Source: Cytophagaceae bacterium (lineage in GTDB: Bacteria > Bacteroidota > Bacteroidia > Cytophagales > Spirosomataceae). Taken from it: a stretch of DNA of 10,301 nucleotides. The number at the start of each line of letters is the position of its first letter. The stretch's first letter is position 1. A program made the position numbers and the translations under genes. Shown here one piece after another: positions 7,762 through 10,301 of this stretch. Location of the stretch: the NCBI GenBank assembly GCA_947471105.1, contig CANIYB010000063.1, forward strand, positions 1 through 10,301. The letters are read 5' to 3'. Under the pieces are notes generated by a model. It ran no database searches and was not told where the DNA came from. It saw only the letters and a list, made by a program, of their open reading frames with translations.

Positions 7762-8969
7762 TGAGCAATAATGCAGCTAAAGCGCTAGAGCAAGGAAAAG
7801 GTATTTTACGATTAGCCCCAACATGGGTTCCGAGGTCTTTTTGCGTGCCTGGTAGAAGAATAAAATTACATCCAGATGATTATTATGTTTTGGGTGGTGT
7901 ACGCGGTGGAATCGATGAGCGTTGGTTATCGTCAACGACTCCCGCTAAAAATGGTCCATTGACCGGAGAAAATGAAGGCTTAAGTGCCGTTGTTTATTCC
8001 GAAGGTGGAAAAGAAGAGCAGATTCTATTGATTGATGTCATCGAAGCATTGAAAGGTGAAGTGATCGGTGATCGTTTGTGGAATGAATACAAATCTTGGC
8101 CTATGTACTCCAAGTTTTTTGATAACATGGGTCCTTTGCCGCATCACATTCATCACAATGATGAGCATGCGGCTAAGATTGGGCAATTGGGAAAACCAGA
8201 AGCCTATTATTTTCCACCTCAATTAAACAACCATGGGGGTGATTTTCCATATACGTTTTTTGGAATCGCACCGGGAACGACTAAAGAGCAAATAAAAGAG
8301 TGTTTGATGAACTTCACAAAAGGAGATAATAAAATCACCATGTATTCTCAAGCATTTCCATTAATACCAGGTACTGGCTGGGATGTTCCTCCGGGAATGT
8401 TACACGCGCCAGGAAGTATGTGTACCTATGAGCCTCAAAAAGCGTCTGACGTATTTGCGATGTATCAATCCTTAGTGAATGAAGCCGTAATTCCAGAAGA
8501 ATTATTGTGGAATGGTACTCCAAAAGAAGAAATTGGTAATTATGACCAATTGATGGAAGTGATCGACTGGGATTTAAATACCAATCCTAATTTATTAGAA
8601 ACTCGTTTTATGCAACCGATTCCAGTTTCAGATGAAGCGGAAATGGAAGCGAAAGGATATTCTGAAAAGTGGATTTGCTATCGTTCAGATGCATTCTCTG
8701 CAAAAGAATTAACGGTTTTCCCAGGACAAACAGTAACGATTACGGATGCTGCAGCCTATGGTTTAATTATGATGCAAGGTCATGGTAAAATGGGCGTTTG
8801 GAATATAGAAACACCTTCATTGATTCGTTATGGCCAATTGACCAACGATGAGTTTTTTGTTACTGAAAAAGCAGCGAAAGAAGGTGTTCAAATTACAAAC
8901 CATTCTACGACGGATCCAATTGTGATGTTGAAGCACTTTGGTCCATCAAATCCAGATTTAAAATTTTAA
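7761..8969 (+). CDS. Class I phosphomannose isomerase-like cupin protein
   Basis: The 402-residue cytoplasmic protein is laid out like class I mannose-6-phosphate isomerases (ManA-like cupins). The metal-site segment GPLPHHIHHNDEHA (124-137) corresponds to the ManA 'QvHP' segment, GKPEAYYF (144-151) supplies Glu147, and VPPGMLHAPGS (209-219) supplies His215. A further beta-rich cupin half follows (about 310-395). By alignment by eye, the ManA metal ligands Gln-His-Glu-His would be His129-His131-Glu147-His215, so the usual Gln appears to be His, and the segment is unusually His-rich. It may therefore bind metal but act on something other than mannose-6-phosphate, such as a keto-sugar or an unphosphorylated aldose/ketose. 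Its ATG overlaps the preceding stop by one base, so it is almost certainly translated with the DUF4432 gene. Fold call is good; substrate is unknown. A non-enzymatic cupin cannot be excluded. Confidence 0.8.
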   Translation: MSNNAAKALEQGKGILRLAPTWVPRSFCVPGRRIKLHPDDYYVLGGVRGGIDERWLSSTTPAKNGPLTGENEGLSAVVYSEGGKEEQILLIDVIEALKGEVIGDRLWNEYKSWPMYSKFFDNMGPLPHHIHHNDEHAAKIGQLGKPEAYYFPPQLNNHGGDFPYTFFGIAPGTTKEQIKECLMNFTKGDNKITMYSQAFPLIPGTGWDVPPGMLHAPGSMCTYEPQKASDVFAMYQSLVNEAVIPEELLWNGTPKEEIGNYDQLMEVIDWDLNTNPNLLETRFMQPIPVSDEAEMEAKGYSEKWICYRSDAFSAKELTVFPGQTVTITDAAAYGLIMMQGHGKMGVWNIETPSLIRYGQLTNDEFFVTEKAAKEGVQITNHSTTDPIVMLKHFGPSNPDLKF

Positions 8970-8988
8970 ACTTATTAATTTTTTTAAA

Positions 8989-10011
8989 ATGAATAATTAT
9001 CCAAAATTACACAATGCCACATGGCCTGGTATTGTAGGAAAAGGTCCAGATTCCGAGCCGGTTATTTCGTTGGACAACATGTTAGCCATGACTGCTGCCG
9101 CTGAGGTGGATGGCGTGAAATTTGATGGAGTGGATATTGGTTTATTACCCCCTCATTTTGATATCGAAAGTGGTAAAGAAGGAGCGAAAGCGTTAGCTGA
9201 TAAAGTAGCTGCACACGGATTAGAAATTGGAAGTTTAGTAGCACCTATTTGGGCTGGAAATGCGATGGGAGATAAGGATGCGCGTGATACTTTTGTGGAC
9301 ATGGTGCGTCGCTCTTGTGAAATTGGTGCGGAATTACGCAAATTAGGTATTCGTCCGAATGGCATCGTTCGTATTGATTCTGCTGCGGGAGTAGCGGATT
9401 GGGCGAAGGATCCAAAAGGTAATTCAAAATTGATTGTTGACACATTCCAAAGAGCCTGCGACGTAGCCGCAGATTTCGGTGAAAGATTGGCTGCAGAGGG
9501 AGAGATTTGTTGGGGTGGCATGCACTCATGGAGAAACATGATTCAAACCTTAGAGGCGGTAGACCGACCAAACATCGGTTTCCAAGCGGATATGTCGCAT
9601 ACGTTATTATATACGATGGGATATAACTGTCCAGAGGATCGTATTTTACCTGTCGATTATCAATGGGATAACCGTGAGGTTTTGAAGGCTTCCTTAAAAG
9701 AATTGACGGCTGCCCTTCGTCCATGGACGATTGATTTTCACGTAGCTCAAAATGACGGTACGGTTCATGGAACAGGAAGTCACGATAAGACAGGTCGCCA
9801 CTGTCAAGCAACAGATCCTAATGGAAAGTTGAACATCGCTGAAGATGCAGGATTCTGGTTGAGAGATGCGGATGGCCAATTAACAAAAGCGTTCAAGCAT
9901 ATTTGTTGGGATGGTTGCATGTTCTCAAATTCAGTGATGGAGCAACAAAAAACATGGAATGATATTTTAGCCGCAATGATTCAAGTGCGCAATGCGCATG
10001 GTTGGTCTTAA
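8989..10011 (+). CDS. Sugar phosphate isomerase/epimerase-like TIM-barrel protein (AP endonuclease 2 / xylose-isomerase-like fold)
   Basis: The 340-residue cytoplasmic protein has the sequence habit of xylose-isomerase-like TIM barrels: FDGVDIGLLPPHFD (45-58) after strand one or two, GLEIGSLVAPIW (77-88), and a likely divalent-metal set in Glu172 (AAEGEICWGG), Asp201 with His204 (FQADMSHT), and His251 (DFHVAQND). A loop 'TVHGTGSHDKTGRHC' (258-272) adds three His and a Cys near the expected active site. The family includes ketose 3-epimerases, inosose dehydratase (IolE-type) and lyases acting on 3-keto glycosides. Which of these applies cannot be told from sequence alone, but location beside DUF1080 and Gfo/Idh/MocA genes favours work on a keto-sugar intermediate. 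The ATG follows a 19-base AT-rich spacer with no Shine-Dalgarno sequence. The next gene starts 10 bases after its stop. Confidence 0.88.
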   Translation: MNNYPKLHNATWPGIVGKGPDSEPVISLDNMLAMTAAAEVDGVKFDGVDIGLLPPHFDIESGKEGAKALADKVAAHGLEIGSLVAPIWAGNAMGDKDARDTFVDMVRRSCEIGAELRKLGIRPNGIVRIDSAAGVADWAKDPKGNSKLIVDTFQRACDVAADFGERLAAEGEICWGGMHSWRNMIQTLEAVDRPNIGFQADMSHTLLYTMGYNCPEDRILPVDYQWDNREVLKASLKELTAALRPWTIDFHVAQNDGTVHGTGSHDKTGRHCQATDPNGKLNIAEDAGFWLRDADGQLTKAFKHICWDGCMFSNSVMEQQKTWNDILAAMIQVRNAHGWS

Positions 10012-10021
10012 TTAAACAAAG

Positions 10022-10301
10022 ATGAAAAAGATAAGAATAGGATTAATAGGAACGGGTTTCATGGGAAGAACCCATTCAAATGGATATAATCGTTTACAGA
10101 ATTTTTTCCCTGATTTAGTTTGTACTCCTGTATTACAAGCCGTTTGTTCTCGTAATGAGGCAAGTGTAAAAGCGTTTGCAGCTCAATGGGGGTATGCTTC
10201 ATATGAGACGGATTGGCGTAAAATGATTGCGCGTGATGACATCGATGCGGTGGATATTTGTACACCGAACGACACACATGCTGAAATCGCGATTGCCGCA
10301 G
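10022..10301 (+). CDS. Gfo/Idh/MocA family NAD(P)-dependent oxidoreductase, N-terminal part (runs off the window)
   Basis: An open frame with no stop begins at ATG 10022 and gives 93 codons before the window ends. The N-terminus reads KKIRIGLIGTGFMGRTHSN, a Rossmann dinucleotide-binding start with Gly10-x-Gly12-x-x-Gly15, followed by the second conserved family motif IDAVDICTPNDTHAEIAI near residues 75-92, in which the C-T-P-N and His positions are usual for Gfo/Idh/MocA enzymes. These proteins oxidise or reduce sugar hydroxyl/keto groups, often at C3, using NAD(P). No signal peptide is seen, so it should be cytoplasmic. The catalytic C-terminal half (Lys in the E-K-P motif and the substrate domain) is outside the window. 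The 10-base spacing from the TIM-barrel gene indicates one operon. An antisense open frame at 10059-10277 is a shadow. Confidence 0.95.
   Translation, partial: MKKIRIGLIGTGFMGRTHSNGYNRLQNFFPDLVCTPVLQAVCSRNEASVKAFAAQWGYASYETDWRKMIARDDIDAVDICTPNDTHAEIAIAA

Larger units (their letters stand above)
3208..10301 (+). other. Putative co-transcribed catabolic operon
   Basis: Six genes follow in one direction with gaps of 1, 8, -1, 19 and 10 bases and no terminator-like hairpin between them. The order is export-directed genes first (DUF1080, heme propeller), then cytoplasmic ones (DUF4432, cupin, TIM barrel, oxidoreductase). Such tight spacing implies a single transcript starting in or before the AT-rich gap at 3136-3207; the VCBS gene upstream may or may not belong to it. 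The operon continues past the right edge. Confidence 0.75.

Noticed and set aside
9245..9811. Long - strand open frame of 188 codons antisense to the TIM-barrel gene
   Set aside because: It lies wholly inside a well-supported gene, has low-complexity composition and no recognisable motif, and follows from that gene's codon bias. The antisense frames at 9153-9539, 9694-9879 and 10059-10277 are rejected on the same grounds.
1..10301. CRISPR arrays, insertion sequences, tRNA or rRNA genes
   Set aside because: No spaced repeats, transposase-like frames, terminal inverted repeats or RNA-gene-like stretches were seen; nearly all of the window is coding.

Overview
The window looks like part of a carbohydrate-utilisation locus from a member of the Bacteroidota, most likely an aquatic or soil Cytophagales-type organism. 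The evidence is a SusC/SusD pair, a SusD lipobox, moderate-to-low GC with A/T-rich spacers, and start codons preceded by A-rich tracts instead of Shine-Dalgarno sequences. All nine genes lie on the + strand, gaps are short (none over 75 bases), and nothing on the - strand looks like a real gene. The genus is a guess.

Layout: (1) 1-1935 is the end of a TonB-dependent SusC-like outer-membrane transporter, its SusD-like lipoprotein partner, and a near-perfect intrinsic terminator (11-bp stem, GNRA-type loop, T8) that closes the uptake transcript. (2) 1945-3135 is a seven-repeat FG-GAP/VCBS-type protein, probably exported, whose ATG lies only 9 bases after the terminator T-tract. (3) 3208-6694 is an exported pair separated by one base: a DUF1080 (3-keto-disaccharide hydrolase domain) protein and a 902-residue protein with a sugar-dehydrogenase-like beta-propeller, helical repeats and a C-terminal c-type heme domain of the planctomycete/verrucomicrobial (PVC) type. 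(4) 6703-10301 is a cytoplasmic set: a DUF4432 aldose-1-epimerase-like protein, a phosphomannose-isomerase-like cupin, a xylose-isomerase-like TIM-barrel protein and the first 93 codons of a Gfo/Idh/MocA NAD(P)-dependent oxidoreductase that runs off the window.

Working model (inference): SusCD imports a glycoside or sugar derivative. The periplasmic pair oxidises and/or cleaves it, with electrons leaving through the heme domain. The cytoplasmic epimerase-like, isomerase-like and oxidoreductase enzymes then convert the released sugar. No classical glycoside hydrolase is visible in the window. That fits the oxidation-first glycoside-breaking routes in which Gfo/Idh/MocA dehydrogenases, DUF1080 proteins and sugar-phosphate-isomerase-like TIM barrels act through 3-keto-sugar intermediates. 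The substrate cannot be read from the sequence.
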